Origin: an uncultured Eubacteriales bacterium
GTDB taxonomy: Bacteria; Bacillota_I; Bacilli_A; RF39; UBA660
Reading direction: 5' to 3'
Length of the DNA stretch: 64,000 bases
Assembly (NCBI GenBank): GCA_905188025.1
Contig: CAJJKI010000006.1
Span: 25,485 to 89,484, forward strand
How positions within the stretch are numbered: position 1 is the first letter of the stretch; each line of letters begins with the position of its first letter. Shown here piece after piece: positions 16,801 through 25,735 of the stretch. The notes under the pieces were generated by a model. The model had not been told where the DNA came from. It saw only the letters and a list, made by a program, of their open reading frames with translations, and searched no databases. A program made the translations under genes and the position numbers.

Positions 16801-18356
16801 ATTATAAATTATATACTCCTACTAATAATCAATATTATTATAGTGGTGATGAACCATGTTGGTTTGATATCCCATTCAATGTTTATGTTCAGTTTCCTCT
16901 TTATAATGATAAGTTCTTTGAAAGTAAATGTTTTAATAATGAACCTAGTAAGATAGCTTTTAGTATTAAAGAAGATACTGACAAGAAAAGTGTTGCTTTT
17001 GGTACATTTGTAGAACCTAAGAATAGTGTTGATTTATTTAAAGACCCTATTGGAAATGTTGACCAATATGTTCCTAAACTATTAACTCAATATCGTAACG
17101 ATATTATTAATATTACTCGTTTTGATAAAACTATAAGACGTAGTAATGTTATTCAAGATGAAAGTGAAGTTAATGCTTGGCGAATATTTCCTATTGAAGG
17201 TTATAAAAATATTACTGAAAATAAAGGAAGTATAACTAATTTAGTTGGAATTGGATATTATCTTTTAGTTCATACTCAACATAGTATGTTTATGTTTGAT
17301 ATAAGTGCTGCACTTAAAACTAGAGATGAAAATGTTCAATTATATCAGCCTGATGCTTTTGAAGTTGATTATAAAGAAGTCTTTACTAGTGATAAAGGTT
17401 ATGGTGGACTGCAAGATGATTTAGCATATATAGTCGGAGAATTTGGTTATATTTTTTATAATGATGATTTTCATAAACTTTATCAATTTGATGATGGTCA
17501 ACTTAAAATAATGGATGAAGATATTAAATTATGGCTAGATAAATATCATCCTAATAAAGTTAGATTTGCTCATGATAAATTTAATAATCGTATTCTAATT
17601 AAATTTGATTATACTTATAATAATATTAATCCTAATACTAAAGAATCTATTATAGAATCACATAATGAAGTTATTAGTTTTAATTATAAAGTAGGTAGTT
17701 TTATTAGTTTACATGATTATTATTTTAATAATGCTTGGTTTACTAAAACTAAATGTTACTTTCAAACTGAACATAACAATGATAGACTTAACTGCCCTCT
17801 TCATGTATTTACTCATGAATATAATTATGGTAGATTTAATACTCACATGGGCGATGATAGTAGAAGTCTATATCTAGTATCTAAACAAGAAGTTGGTGAT
17901 GAGCCTATATTAGTTCATAATAGTTATATTGATATTATAGTTAATGAATCTTATGAACTTATTAAATTTCTTGAATTTATTAAATATAAAGTACGTAAGA
18001 TATATATTCCTATTTATAGCGATAATATTAATAATCCTGTTGATTTAAGAGAACATCCTTATGCTGGTGATATACTTCGTATATTTAATGAAGATAATGA
18101 TACTGATGATATAGATATTAATATTGATAAACTTAATGAATTTAATAAGTATAAAAAACCGTGGTATGAACTAACTCAATATAACTTTAATTATTTTCGT
18201 AATGCAATTAAAGAACATCCTAATACAGTAAGTGATAAACTTCGTAGAGTATATGGTAATTATTTTGTAATTCGTTTCATATTTAATAATTCAGATAATA
18301 AGCGCATTGAATTTGAAAGTCTTGAATGTGCTCAAACTCAATTTAGAAAATTATGA
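13845..18356 (+). CDS. Tail muzzle protein (crAss gp44-like)
   Basis: 1503 residues. The N-terminus MNIQKKLSLNKHPGDCVPYSLVAAKNVKVSNDGRMIVNEEGLE is typical of the large crAss-like muzzle/tail-stabilisation proteins, which form the conical tail around the ejection channel. The body is a long series of beta strands rich in Asn, Tyr and Asp with propeller-like repeats (for example FKIVGVIPTSTELILFVV, HLIIAIAES). A later segment, NLVGIGYYLLVHTQHSMFMFDISAALKTRD (about 1125-1160), looks like the conserved core. It ends in TGA overlapping the next ATG (ATGA). Identification rests on length, N-terminal pattern and place between connector and cargo genes. Confidence 0.7.
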   Translation: MNIQKKLSLNKHPGDCVPYSLVAAKNVKVSNDGRMIVNEEGLEDCKVIANAIHEDGINNFKIVGVIPTSTELILFVVNIDSNESYIYRYNEQADNCYRVNSNWKYNGGKIKGTYTYNVKNHLIIAIAESNASVDVPLKTINIDLDSDRPDSEMSIIPQITLPTISNLNYVSGGAYKGFYFLFIRYKIDKTNYTKWYSIGFPIFNDVIIPQVINKVCFRKTNVYEPKDEPNGYCYGNTDSFSDSKDICNQTFEISISGGRSGLYQLGFIVCKKDGTQAFRTDDLSNNIFKFSRDILVEYSVSDLTTDYYNYYNVGNIINYKNRVYIANYNEHTDNDNRTLSNGKTLEEAVKDITIKLRNKAVNAYYNDYTTVNAVSEKGPYFKMASLQITGTADWQIKDINKVFNNNQYPFRTFRTLFNDTVIQGIAAHEYLKINYNAKIKVGSRGSHNLKEYLACHCFIIPTSYKYENNQTVYTMPSTVKIACYVYNGVGFTEDTVFTSGQVLFGDTIFDIDNCKMRITHSTIEPSYDFNERKKNDTLIPGEVYNFFIHFVDKYGDASRGYKLSNKDKYINNIVNDGSHCTIITFNWNNQGNGNIPYWAVISGDIPISTISSNVKRYIANHKIVVYTAEPINNPTTNILLNSFGELEATNKDELYTLISNYFIDYQDKDKYNDLYVYQVINSGSYTPCSNQVIGAIGVDNEAKFGYYENINGDELFRIPDLIFDSEVVGGEHTRDFVYNMNNTFNKFYIRANIDTTLWNQIKELGYVGWFISYEKVEPITRYTGLLTRKDYCNIASNVTWQDGSWGTKPGFVANNFTSDKCYLYSGRFDIDDSIKYDFNIIRIDGKCKFEPYKEKHDVVDMVVNTTYPYSYNMPVIGVISRNEYKPINNYKLVVADSVVDSRAGKGTALEMDDYKELLLDAETMFLATVLNCTKNIYTSKEKELVRLNDVCYNGGTYSIEHGYNGRMTYDGVLIYNDNGVIMNEGNYKLYTPTNNQYYYSGDEPCWFDIPFNVYVQFPLYNDKFFESKCFNNEPSKIAFSIKEDTDKKSVAFGTFVEPKNSVDLFKDPIGNVDQYVPKLLTQYRNDIINITRFDKTIRRSNVIQDESEVNAWRIFPIEGYKNITENKGSITNLVGIGYYLLVHTQHSMFMFDISAALKTRDENVQLYQPDAFEVDYKEVFTSDKGYGGLQDDLAYIVGEFGYIFYNDDFHKLYQFDDGQLKIMDEDIKLWLDKYHPNKVRFAHDKFNNRILIKFDYTYNNINPNTKESIIESHNEVISFNYKVGSFISLHDYYFNNAWFTKTKCYFQTEHNNDRLNCPLHVFTHEYNYGRFNTHMGDDSRSLYLVSKQEVGDEPILVHNSYIDIIVNESYELIKFLEFIKYKVRKIYIPIYSDNINNPVDLREHPYAGDILRIFNEDNDTDDIDINIDKLNEFNKYKKPWYELTQYNFNYFRNAIKEHPNTVSDKLRRVYGNYFVIRFIFNNSDNKRIEFESLECAQTQFRKL

Positions 18357-19147
18357 TACAGTATAGAGATAGACAAAGACAAAAAGCTTTTATTGGTGCT
18401 ATTATTGGTGCAGCCGCTAGTATTGCTGGTGGTATTATTAAAGGTAATAAGCAAAAGAAAGCTCAAGAAAAAGCTCAAGCTGAAGCTCAAGCTGCACAAG
18501 ACCATAAAGATGCTTTACAAAATGCTCAAGCTTTAACTAGTGCTTATGCTAATCAAGATTATGTTGACCAATATAATGATAAGCTTACTCTTAAATGTGG
18601 CGGTAGAGTTCGACGTAAAGCTGGTTTCGGTACTGAATTTGCTGATGCTCTTCCCGGTTTAGGTAATCTTGCTAGTTCTATTACAGGAGTTCAAGGACTT
18701 GGTGAATTAGGTACTGCAATAGGTCAAGGTATTTCTGCTAATCAACAAATTAATGAAAATAAACGTATTGCTCAAGAAGCTGAACAGCGTAAACAACTTC
18801 AAGCTGGTCAGCAGCAACTTAATATTACTTCTGATAAAATGACTAATCCAATGACTATGTATCAACGTTCTAGTTTTATTAATAAATATAAATGTGGCGG
18901 ACGTAGAAAAGCATGGATTGGTGCTGCTATTGGTGCTGCTGGAAGTTTAATTGGTGGTATGTTTGGCAGTAAAGGACAACAACCAATTCAAGTTAAACAA
19001 GCTGACCAAGCTAGTTATAGTGCTCCTAAAACTGGTCTTGAACGTCCTGAATGGATTACTAATGGTACTGTTCAACAACCTGTTATGCCTCAATCAGTAT
19101 ATCGAGATAGGCTAAATGTATATCGCTGTGGCGGTCATAGACGCTAG
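18353..19147 (+). CDS. Putative ejected cargo protein with two glycine-zipper helices
   Basis: 264 residues. Two similar hydrophobic glycine-zipper helices (12-30, AFIGAIIGAAASIAGGIIK, and 187-204, AWIGAAIGAAGSLIGG) flank a Gln/Ala-rich helix. Three Cys-Gly-Gly-basic motifs occur: KCGGR 81-85, KCGGRR 180-185 and RCGGHRR at the C-terminus. Such helices are typical of proteins ejected to form a channel in the host membrane. Its start overlaps the muzzle stop by four bases. It ends in TAG, which shows TAG is a true stop here. Role as penetration or cargo protein is inferred. Confidence 0.5.
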   Translation: MIQYRDRQRQKAFIGAIIGAAASIAGGIIKGNKQKKAQEKAQAEAQAAQDHKDALQNAQALTSAYANQDYVDQYNDKLTLKCGGRVRRKAGFGTEFADALPGLGNLASSITGVQGLGELGTAIGQGISANQQINENKRIAQEAEQRKQLQAGQQQLNITSDKMTNPMTMYQRSSFINKYKCGGRRKAWIGAAIGAAGSLIGGMFGSKGQQPIQVKQADQASYSAPKTGLERPEWITNGTVQQPVMPQSVYRDRLNVYRCGGHRR

Positions 19148-19153
19148 TCTTTT

Positions 19154-19224
19154 GCTCTCTGTTGAATTATTATATACAGGTATGAACTATTAATCGGCTA
19201 ATAACCTATCGTTCGACAGAGAGC
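19154..19224 (+). promoter_or_regulatory. Intergenic long-arm hairpin between cargo genes
   Basis: Arms GCTCTCTGTTGAA (19154-19166) and TTCGACAGAGAGC (19212-19224) pair over 13 positions in RNA with one G-U wobble. The loop of 45 bases has a smaller inner pairing (AGGT/ACCT). No T-run follows, so it may act as an RNA processing or translation-control structure. Confidence 0.55.
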
Positions 19225-19267
19225 CTTAAAATCAATCAAATTATAATTTCTCATTATATTATATAAA

Positions 19268-22200
19268 ATGCCTAGAAAAGATAAAGTTATTCATATAAGT
19301 AATTTACCTAGTACATTTAGAGGTAATGTTACTCGTAATGGAAGATTTATTCAAAATGGTATTCCTCCACTTGGTGGAGCTTATGATAAAGTTGCTAAAT
19401 CTACTGGTTTAATAAGACTTGGTAATGAATTTCTCTATAATGGTGTAAACAATTTAGTATCTAAAGATAATAGAGAAAAATTAATGAATAATACTGCTGG
19501 TAGACTTATTAATTATGTTAAAGATTTTAATAAAGAATCTTTTCCTAGTGATGATGAACTTGGACCAACATTTCCATTTAATATTATTCAAACTCCTAGA
19601 AGTAATGGAAAAAAGCTTCCTCAAAAGCAATATGCTGTTGGTGGTAAAATACCAAACGTAGTTGCTGGTGGTATTGCTCAACCTCTTGGTAATAATTTCT
19701 TTTATATGAATGGAAGAAAACATAGTCAAGGTGGTATTGATATTGGGCCTAGTGATAAAACTGGTATTGAAGTAGAAGATGGTGAAGTTGTTGAAACTAA
19801 TGGAAATGAACTTAAAGTTTATTCTGCACAACCTATTATTAATGGTGTTAGTCCTGCTAAATTAATTATGGGTGGGGCTAATCCTAATAAAGTGTTTAAA
19901 GCTCAAGAAGATTTTAAAGATAGAAATGGGATTAACGATGATGGTACTAAAGCTAAATTTGGTAAAGAAAAACATGTAGCTAAAAGTGATAATACTAGAG
20001 TAACTCCTATAATGGAATCTCCTAGAAATAGTGGTATTAAACAAGGAGATTTTATTTATTATCCAGAAACTTATAGAATAGCAAATAATACTTTAGAAAA
20101 AGTTCCTGCTAGAAAAGAAGTTAATATGACTCCTCTTGAACAAATTAATCCTGAATTTGATATATTGTTAGGTGATGCTGGAGTTTTAAGAGGTGTCGAT
20201 AAAGCTACTAAAGTTGCTATGGCTTTAGATAAAAATATTTCTAGAACAAGTCAAAAAGCTATTACTAAAGGTAGAGATGCTTTAGGTTATTATTCTATTT
20301 CTCCTAATATTCGTTATAATTTATCTGTTAATAATGGTAGAAAAGCTCTTGGTGTTAAACCTACTAAACTTCTTGAAGCTCCTAGAAAACAATTAACTTC
20401 TAATATTGGTAAATATAAAGATTTTGTTAATATATTAGATAGTAACGGAAAAGTTATTGATATTCCTGATATTCTTCAAACTAATATTGATGATACAAAA
20501 GCTTTTCTTAAAACTTTTAATAAATGGAATGCTCGTTATGGTTATGACCCTATTCCTTTATCTGTTGCAAAAAATCCTAAACAAGCAGATAAACTTATTA
20601 AAGATAGATTGTTAGAACATAATACATTTGTTAGAGGTGTACATGAAACAGGTAATGAAGAAAATATAAATAATATACTTAGAAGAAATGGTATTGAACC
20701 TACTGCTGAAAATAGAGCTAAATATTATGCTTCAACTTATGCCCCAAATACAGGAGCTGGTAGAGCTGGATTTAATTCTTCATATAATGGAGAAGGTACT
20801 ATTTATTCTTCTAATAGTTTAAATACAGGTATTGGATATGCAAAAGCTAAACATCGTAATGAAAAAGATGGATTTGTAGTATCTGTTAGACGCCCTATTA
20901 AATTTGAAGGTAATAGAGAAAATTGGGTTAAAAATGCTGATTTTGGTTTTGATAATTCTAAAAGAAGTAGACTTTATGCAGATTATGAACTTCCGTATTT
21001 ACTTCGATATGGTAAGAGTGCTAGAACTGAATTAAGTAAAAATAAAACAATTCCATATAAAGATATTGTTTCTAAAGTTAATAAAATAAATAAATCAGTT
21101 TATAGCGATTATATTGTAAATAAAATCAAAAAAATAATTAATGACCCTAATATAAAATATAAACCTAGTTATAAAATAACTGGTGATATTAAACAAGATT
21201 ATATTAATAATACTATAGCTCGTGAAGTTAGTAATACAGATTCTTATAATCCTAATGGTTATTTAGAACTACAATATGCTTATGATATAGCTCGAAAAAG
21301 AGGAATTAATAGTTCTACTTATTCTATACGTTATGATGATAAAGATTATAAAATACTTGATTATATAGATGATAATTTTACTGATTATCAAACCATAGAT
21401 AAAATACCTGAGGATGAAGTTAAAGCTATTTATTATAATAATGTTAATAATAAACTTGGTAAATTGCTTTCTAAAAATTATAGAAAATATGTTGAAAAAC
21501 AATTTAATAAACAATATCGTAAAGCAATTAATAAAGAAATTGCAAAAAATGGAATTACTGATGATGAATTAAAAGAATATATTGAATCTAAAGATATTCA
21601 TCCAGAACATAAAAAATATAATGTTATAACTAGTGAAAAACTAGTTAAAAGTAGTCGAAATGAAGGAAATCCTTATCAACATTTTATTTTTACAGGTGAT
21701 GTTGGAAAACAAGGTTTTGAAGTTATTGATATAGTAGATGTTAATTCAGATAAATTTAAAGGAATACCTTATACTCGTGACCATTTTGGTAAATATACTA
21801 AAGGTTATAGTCGTAAATCTAGAAAACTTGGAGGAAAAAATATGATTGTAAGTATTAGTGGTAATGTTAAGAATGGATTAATTCATTCCCCATCCTCTAC
21901 GGGGGGTCTACGCGATAAATTTGCTGTTGGTGGAAAACGAATTAATCGTCATGGAAGAACTTGGGAATATGATGAACAAAATGGATATTATGTTCCTATA
22001 ACTAATAGAACTATTAATAGAACTTCTGCTTATCCTATTAATAAATCTGCTAGAGGAGAAACTATTGTTGGTAGTGATTATACTTTTAGGAATGGTAGAT
22101 GGTCTAAAAATAATACTACAAATAATAATACTAATAAATCTAATATTGATAATGGAAATCGTCGTCCTCAATATTATGCTAAACGTAGACTTCCTTTATT

Positions 22201-23170
22201 TGAAGATGGAGCTGGAATTACTAGTGGTTTAGTTAGAGCTGGTTGGAGTTATGGAAATAACAAAAGTGTTAGTATGAATAATACTAATATTCCAAGTTTA
22301 TCTGAAACTAAATCTAACGGGAGGACCCCCCGTGGAGGGCGAAGTAAGTCAAGTCAATCAACTCAATCTATTTCTACTAAAATTCCTCCTACTGCTGTTT
22401 ATAATCGTAATTTACCTAAAGTAGAAGCTAGTATTCCTACTACTTTACCTGTTTCTACTAATATTCCTGCTCAAGAAATTACATCTTCAGATGGTAAAGG
22501 ACAAGGTAGATTTAAAAATCTTACTATTGCTGATTGGATTGGTTTAGGTAGTAATGTTGCTGGCAGTTTAGCTAGTTATTTTGCTAGTAAAAGAGCTATT
22601 AATAAAATGAGAGGTCCGGGTCAACCTACTCTTATTAGCGCTAATAAACTTAAAACTAAATACAATATTAATCCTCAACTTGATAGAATTAGAGAAGATA
22701 AATTTGAAGCTTATCGTGATATTGATTCTAATACTGCTAGTAGTCGTGTAAGTTTAGCTCGTAAACAACGAGTTCGTAATGCTGCTGGTCAAGCTGTTAA
22801 TGAACTTTATGGTAATAAAGAAAATATAGAAACTAATCTTATTAATCAAGACAGACGTAATCAGCAAAGTGTTCGTCAATTTAATGCTCAACAATATAAT
22901 CAATATATAGATAGAAAAGCAGCATTTGATAATGGTATTAGAGAAGCTAAAGTAACTAATATTAATAATTTATTTAGTGGTATTAATGCTGGTATTCAAG
23001 ATATGATTAGTAGATATGAAAATCGTAAAGCTTTAAATAATACTATTGGTGCGATGAGAGCATCTGCTCCTAATGTAGATGATAGAATTATGAGAGATGC
23101 TGGAGTTGATTATGATGAATTTATTATTCGTAAACGTAGAAAACTTGGAGGAAAACAATCATGCCGATAA
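19268..23170 (+). CDS. Large multidomain virion cargo protein, possible ART-like domain
   Basis: 1300 residues. An N-terminal segment ends at QYAVGGK (121-127). It is followed by a conserved crAss-type module (about 140-215) with HSQGGIDIGPSDKTGIEVEDGEVV. Residues ~450-560 (FVRGVHETG, IYSSNSLNTGIGYAK, GFVVSVRRPIKFEG) have the strand order of an ADP-ribosyltransferase-like fold, but no full catalytic triad is certain. The last third is Asn/Thr linker, then a helical Arg-rich domain (about 1115-1290). Gly-Gly-Lys motifs recur at 124-127, 855-857, 888-890 and near the C-terminus (RKLGGKQSCR). Two inverted dispersed repeats lie in linkers (21891, 22324). It overlaps the next gene by 10 bases. Delivery into the cell with the RNA polymerase is inferred from position. 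Confidence 0.5.
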   Translation: MPRKDKVIHISNLPSTFRGNVTRNGRFIQNGIPPLGGAYDKVAKSTGLIRLGNEFLYNGVNNLVSKDNREKLMNNTAGRLINYVKDFNKESFPSDDELGPTFPFNIIQTPRSNGKKLPQKQYAVGGKIPNVVAGGIAQPLGNNFFYMNGRKHSQGGIDIGPSDKTGIEVEDGEVVETNGNELKVYSAQPIINGVSPAKLIMGGANPNKVFKAQEDFKDRNGINDDGTKAKFGKEKHVAKSDNTRVTPIMESPRNSGIKQGDFIYYPETYRIANNTLEKVPARKEVNMTPLEQINPEFDILLGDAGVLRGVDKATKVAMALDKNISRTSQKAITKGRDALGYYSISPNIRYNLSVNNGRKALGVKPTKLLEAPRKQLTSNIGKYKDFVNILDSNGKVIDIPDILQTNIDDTKAFLKTFNKWNARYGYDPIPLSVAKNPKQADKLIKDRLLEHNTFVRGVHETGNEENINNILRRNGIEPTAENRAKYYASTYAPNTGAGRAGFNSSYNGEGTIYSSNSLNTGIGYAKAKHRNEKDGFVVSVRRPIKFEGNRENWVKNADFGFDNSKRSRLYADYELPYLLRYGKSARTELSKNKTIPYKDIVSKVNKINKSVYSDYIVNKIKKIINDPNIKYKPSYKITGDIKQDYINNTIAREVSNTDSYNPNGYLELQYAYDIARKRGINSSTYSIRYDDKDYKILDYIDDNFTDYQTIDKIPEDEVKAIYYNNVNNKLGKLLSKNYRKYVEKQFNKQYRKAINKEIAKNGITDDELKEYIESKDIHPEHKKYNVITSEKLVKSSRNEGNPYQHFIFTGDVGKQGFEVIDIVDVNSDKFKGIPYTRDHFGKYTKGYSRKSRKLGGKNMIVSISGNVKNGLIHSPSSTGGLRDKFAVGGKRINRHGRTWEYDEQNGYYVPITNRTINRTSAYPINKSARGETIVGSDYTFRNGRWSKNNTTNNNTNKSNIDNGNRRPQYYAKRRLPLFEDGAGITSGLVRAGWSYGNNKSVSMNNTNIPSLSETKSNGRTPRGGRSKSSQSTQSISTKIPPTAVYNRNLPKVEASIPTTLPVSTNIPAQEITSSDGKGQGRFKNLTIADWIGLGSNVAGSLASYFASKRAINKMRGPGQPTLISANKLKTKYNINPQLDRIREDKFEAYRDIDSNTASSRVSLARKQRVRNAAGQAVNELYGNKENIETNLINQDRRNQQSVRQFNAQQYNQYIDRKAAFDNGIREAKVTNINNLFSGINAGIQDMISRYENRKALNNTIGAMRASAPNVDDRIMRDAGVDYDEFIIRKRRKLGGKQSCR
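21891..21908 (+). repeat. Dispersed GC-rich repeat in coding sequence, forward
   Basis: CATCCTCTACGGGGGGTC, read SSTGG, between two GGK motifs of the 1300-residue protein. Confidence 0.85.
22324..22339 (-). repeat. Dispersed GC-rich repeat in coding sequence, reverse
   Basis: GACCCCCCGTGGAGGG on the plus strand, read TPRGG, in a Ser/Asn-rich linker. Inverted partner of 21891. Confidence 0.8.
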
Positions 23171-25734
23171 ACTTTTATACTCCTACTTTTAGACAACAAG
23201 TTAATCCTATTGACTTAAATGTCTTAGCTAGAACTTATAATACTCTTGAACAAGGACATCAACAAGCTATTCAAACTAAATCTCAGATTGATGCTCAACT
23301 TGCTCAATTAGATTTAAATGAAGCTGAAGATGCTTGGCGTCAAGAACAACTTAATAAAGTTCGTAATGCTCTTACTGAAAATATGCAGTATGGTAATGCG
23401 TATTCTAGTCTTGATGATATAGTTGGAACTTATGGAGATATAACTTCAAGTCCAGGAATGATTGGTCGTTTACGTGCTCAACAAGATTATAAAGCATATA
23501 TGGATAATCTTGATAAACGTACTGATTTATCTGAAGATTATAAGAATTATTATCGTGCTGTTAATAAATATAATTATCAAGATATAACTGATAAGAATGG
23601 TAATGTTATTGGTGGAAGTAAATGGACTCCTATTGATAAAGAAGTTTCTGAAATTCCTATGAACCAAATACTTAATCAAGCACTTCAATGGGCTGCTAAA
23701 GAACAAGGCGGAGGTAGTCAAACAAGATGGCTTGATGCTAATGGAAAAGTTACTGATGATATTACTAAATCTGTTACAGGAGAGATTTATTCTCATACTA
23801 AAGGTGATTGGCAAAGATTAAGTAAAGCTAAACTTGCTGAAGCTGTTAAAGCTGTTATTGAAAATACTCCCGGTGCTAAAGCTAGTCTTGAACAAGATTA
23901 TAAGATTGCTAAATGGAAATATGACCAAAATGGTAGTAATCCTGATATAACAGATAAAAATGGTATTCTGCTTACTCCTGAACAGTATCTTGCTAAACGT
24001 ATTGACCCTTTCTATAACGCTGCAACTTTTTATAATCAAGATAGTAATACTACTTATGGAGAAGCATGGAAAGCTCAATTAGCTTTAGCTAAACAAGCTG
24101 GATTAGGAAGTACAAATCAAAGAAAACAAGCTATTGATAATTTAACTTATAAAGGTACTCCTGTTCGTATTGATAATTTTATGCCTGCTCAAGCTCAAGC
24201 CGAAATTACTAGTAATAGACAATCAATAGCTGGATTACTCAACAAATATAATCCTGATATTAATATTGATTTAGCAACTGCTAATCCTAATGATATTAGA
24301 ACTAGTATCATGACTAATATTACTAGCCCATCTGATAGAGCATATGCTCTAAGTTATCTTAATGATATTATTGATAATCAAGAATATATTAATAGTCTTA
24401 AAGTTGGTAAATCTCAAGATAGCATTGACGGATTTGATACATATAATTCTATTATTAGTTTAAGTGATTTACCTAATAATAAATATTCTGATACATATAG
24501 TAAATATGTTAATCAGATATTTGGAGATAGTAGTTCTATTAGACAATACTTTAACAATGATGATGTTTATAACTCATTTATTAATGCTCTTGGTGGAGAG
24601 AAAAAAGCAATTAGTCTTGGAATAAGATTTGGTTCTGACGGTAATGGTTATAGATATGCTGAATTACCTAAAGATTATCATAAATCTATTTATAGTTTTG
24701 GCAAAGCTGTTAAAGAAGCTGAAGATACTAGAAATCCTTTAAATGCTTTTCTTAATTCTGCTAAAACTAGATTCTTTGGTTACGGTGATAAATTTGTTAG
24801 AGTTGATTCTAATGGTGAAGAACATCATGGTGGATTACCAACAGGTAATAAAGAACCTTATATTGGTTTGATTAATTATGTTGATTCTCTTAAATCTAAA
24901 AATGATGCTGTTCTTGATGGTGGACAAATAAATGCTTCTACTATTGGCATATCTGCAATGACTCCTGAACTTGCTGAACTTAATTTTGTTATGAGTTCTA
25001 ATCCAGAAGCTGCTAGTAAATATGCTGCTCAAAAGAAACAATTAGAAGAACAAGCAATGAGCGCAATTAAAGCTGGAATTGATTTAACTCAAGGAGAAGC
25101 TTATATTACTAGCGAAAATGGAGTATATGAGCCTATGACTTCTGAAGATAGAAAAGCTTATACTGCTTATCTTAGAAGTGCTAAAGATAATGAAATTACA
25201 CCAACTGTTGTTCGTGATCCAAAAACTGGTGATGTTGGAGTTCAAATTAATATTGCTGGTTATTACGATACAGAAGGTAAACTTAAAAGAGAACCTATTA
25301 CTTTACTTGTAGGTAGTGGTGCTATTGATAGTTCTATTATTCAATCTTGGAATCAAGATACTAGTTGGAGAGCTGCTGGTAAAGTAGAAAATTATTATAA
25401 TGCTAATAGACCTATTTCTCTTACTAATAATGCTGCATTTACTGGAATTGATAAATTTAAATTAGTACCTAATGGTGGAGGTTTTAATTTAATTAATTCT
25501 ACTAATAATCAAACTATTGGTTTAGTAAGTAAAGAAAATGCTGTTGATATTGTAGATAATTTATCTCAATGGGAACAAACTGTAACTGCTGTTAAAGCTG
25601 GTATGGCAGTAGATGAAAATGCTGTTAAGGCTATTCAACAAAATGTTGCTACTAAACTTGCCCAACTCAGTGGCAGTTCAGACCCTTATGTTATTCAATA
25701 TTACTATAATGAATTAACTAATAATCTATATTAA
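23161..25734 (+). CDS. Conserved virion-region protein, likely cargo
   Basis: 857 residues. The N-terminus MPINFYTPTFRQQVNPIDLNVLARTYNTLEQGHQQAIQTKS followed by long helices (about 15-70, AQLAQLDLNEAEDAWRQEQLNKVRNAL) is a pattern I associate with crAss-like proteins encoded just before the RNA polymerase. The remainder mixes helices and strands with no catalytic motif. Residues ~280-420 and 590-700 are Asn/Asp-rich. It overlaps the preceding gene and is one base before the next, so the cargo genes are translated as a coupled set. Its place suggests it is packaged with the polymerase. Its function is unknown. Confidence 0.5.
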   Translation: MPINFYTPTFRQQVNPIDLNVLARTYNTLEQGHQQAIQTKSQIDAQLAQLDLNEAEDAWRQEQLNKVRNALTENMQYGNAYSSLDDIVGTYGDITSSPGMIGRLRAQQDYKAYMDNLDKRTDLSEDYKNYYRAVNKYNYQDITDKNGNVIGGSKWTPIDKEVSEIPMNQILNQALQWAAKEQGGGSQTRWLDANGKVTDDITKSVTGEIYSHTKGDWQRLSKAKLAEAVKAVIENTPGAKASLEQDYKIAKWKYDQNGSNPDITDKNGILLTPEQYLAKRIDPFYNAATFYNQDSNTTYGEAWKAQLALAKQAGLGSTNQRKQAIDNLTYKGTPVRIDNFMPAQAQAEITSNRQSIAGLLNKYNPDINIDLATANPNDIRTSIMTNITSPSDRAYALSYLNDIIDNQEYINSLKVGKSQDSIDGFDTYNSIISLSDLPNNKYSDTYSKYVNQIFGDSSSIRQYFNNDDVYNSFINALGGEKKAISLGIRFGSDGNGYRYAELPKDYHKSIYSFGKAVKEAEDTRNPLNAFLNSAKTRFFGYGDKFVRVDSNGEEHHGGLPTGNKEPYIGLINYVDSLKSKNDAVLDGGQINASTIGISAMTPELAELNFVMSSNPEAASKYAAQKKQLEEQAMSAIKAGIDLTQGEAYITSENGVYEPMTSEDRKAYTAYLRSAKDNEITPTVVRDPKTGDVGVQINIAGYYDTEGKLKREPITLLVGSGAIDSSIIQSWNQDTSWRAAGKVENYYNANRPISLTNNAAFTGIDKFKLVPNGGGFNLINSTNNQTIGLVSKENAVDIVDNLSQWEQTVTAVKAGMAVDENAVKAIQQNVATKLAQLSGSSDPYVIQYYYNELTNNLY

Positions 25735-25735
25735 T

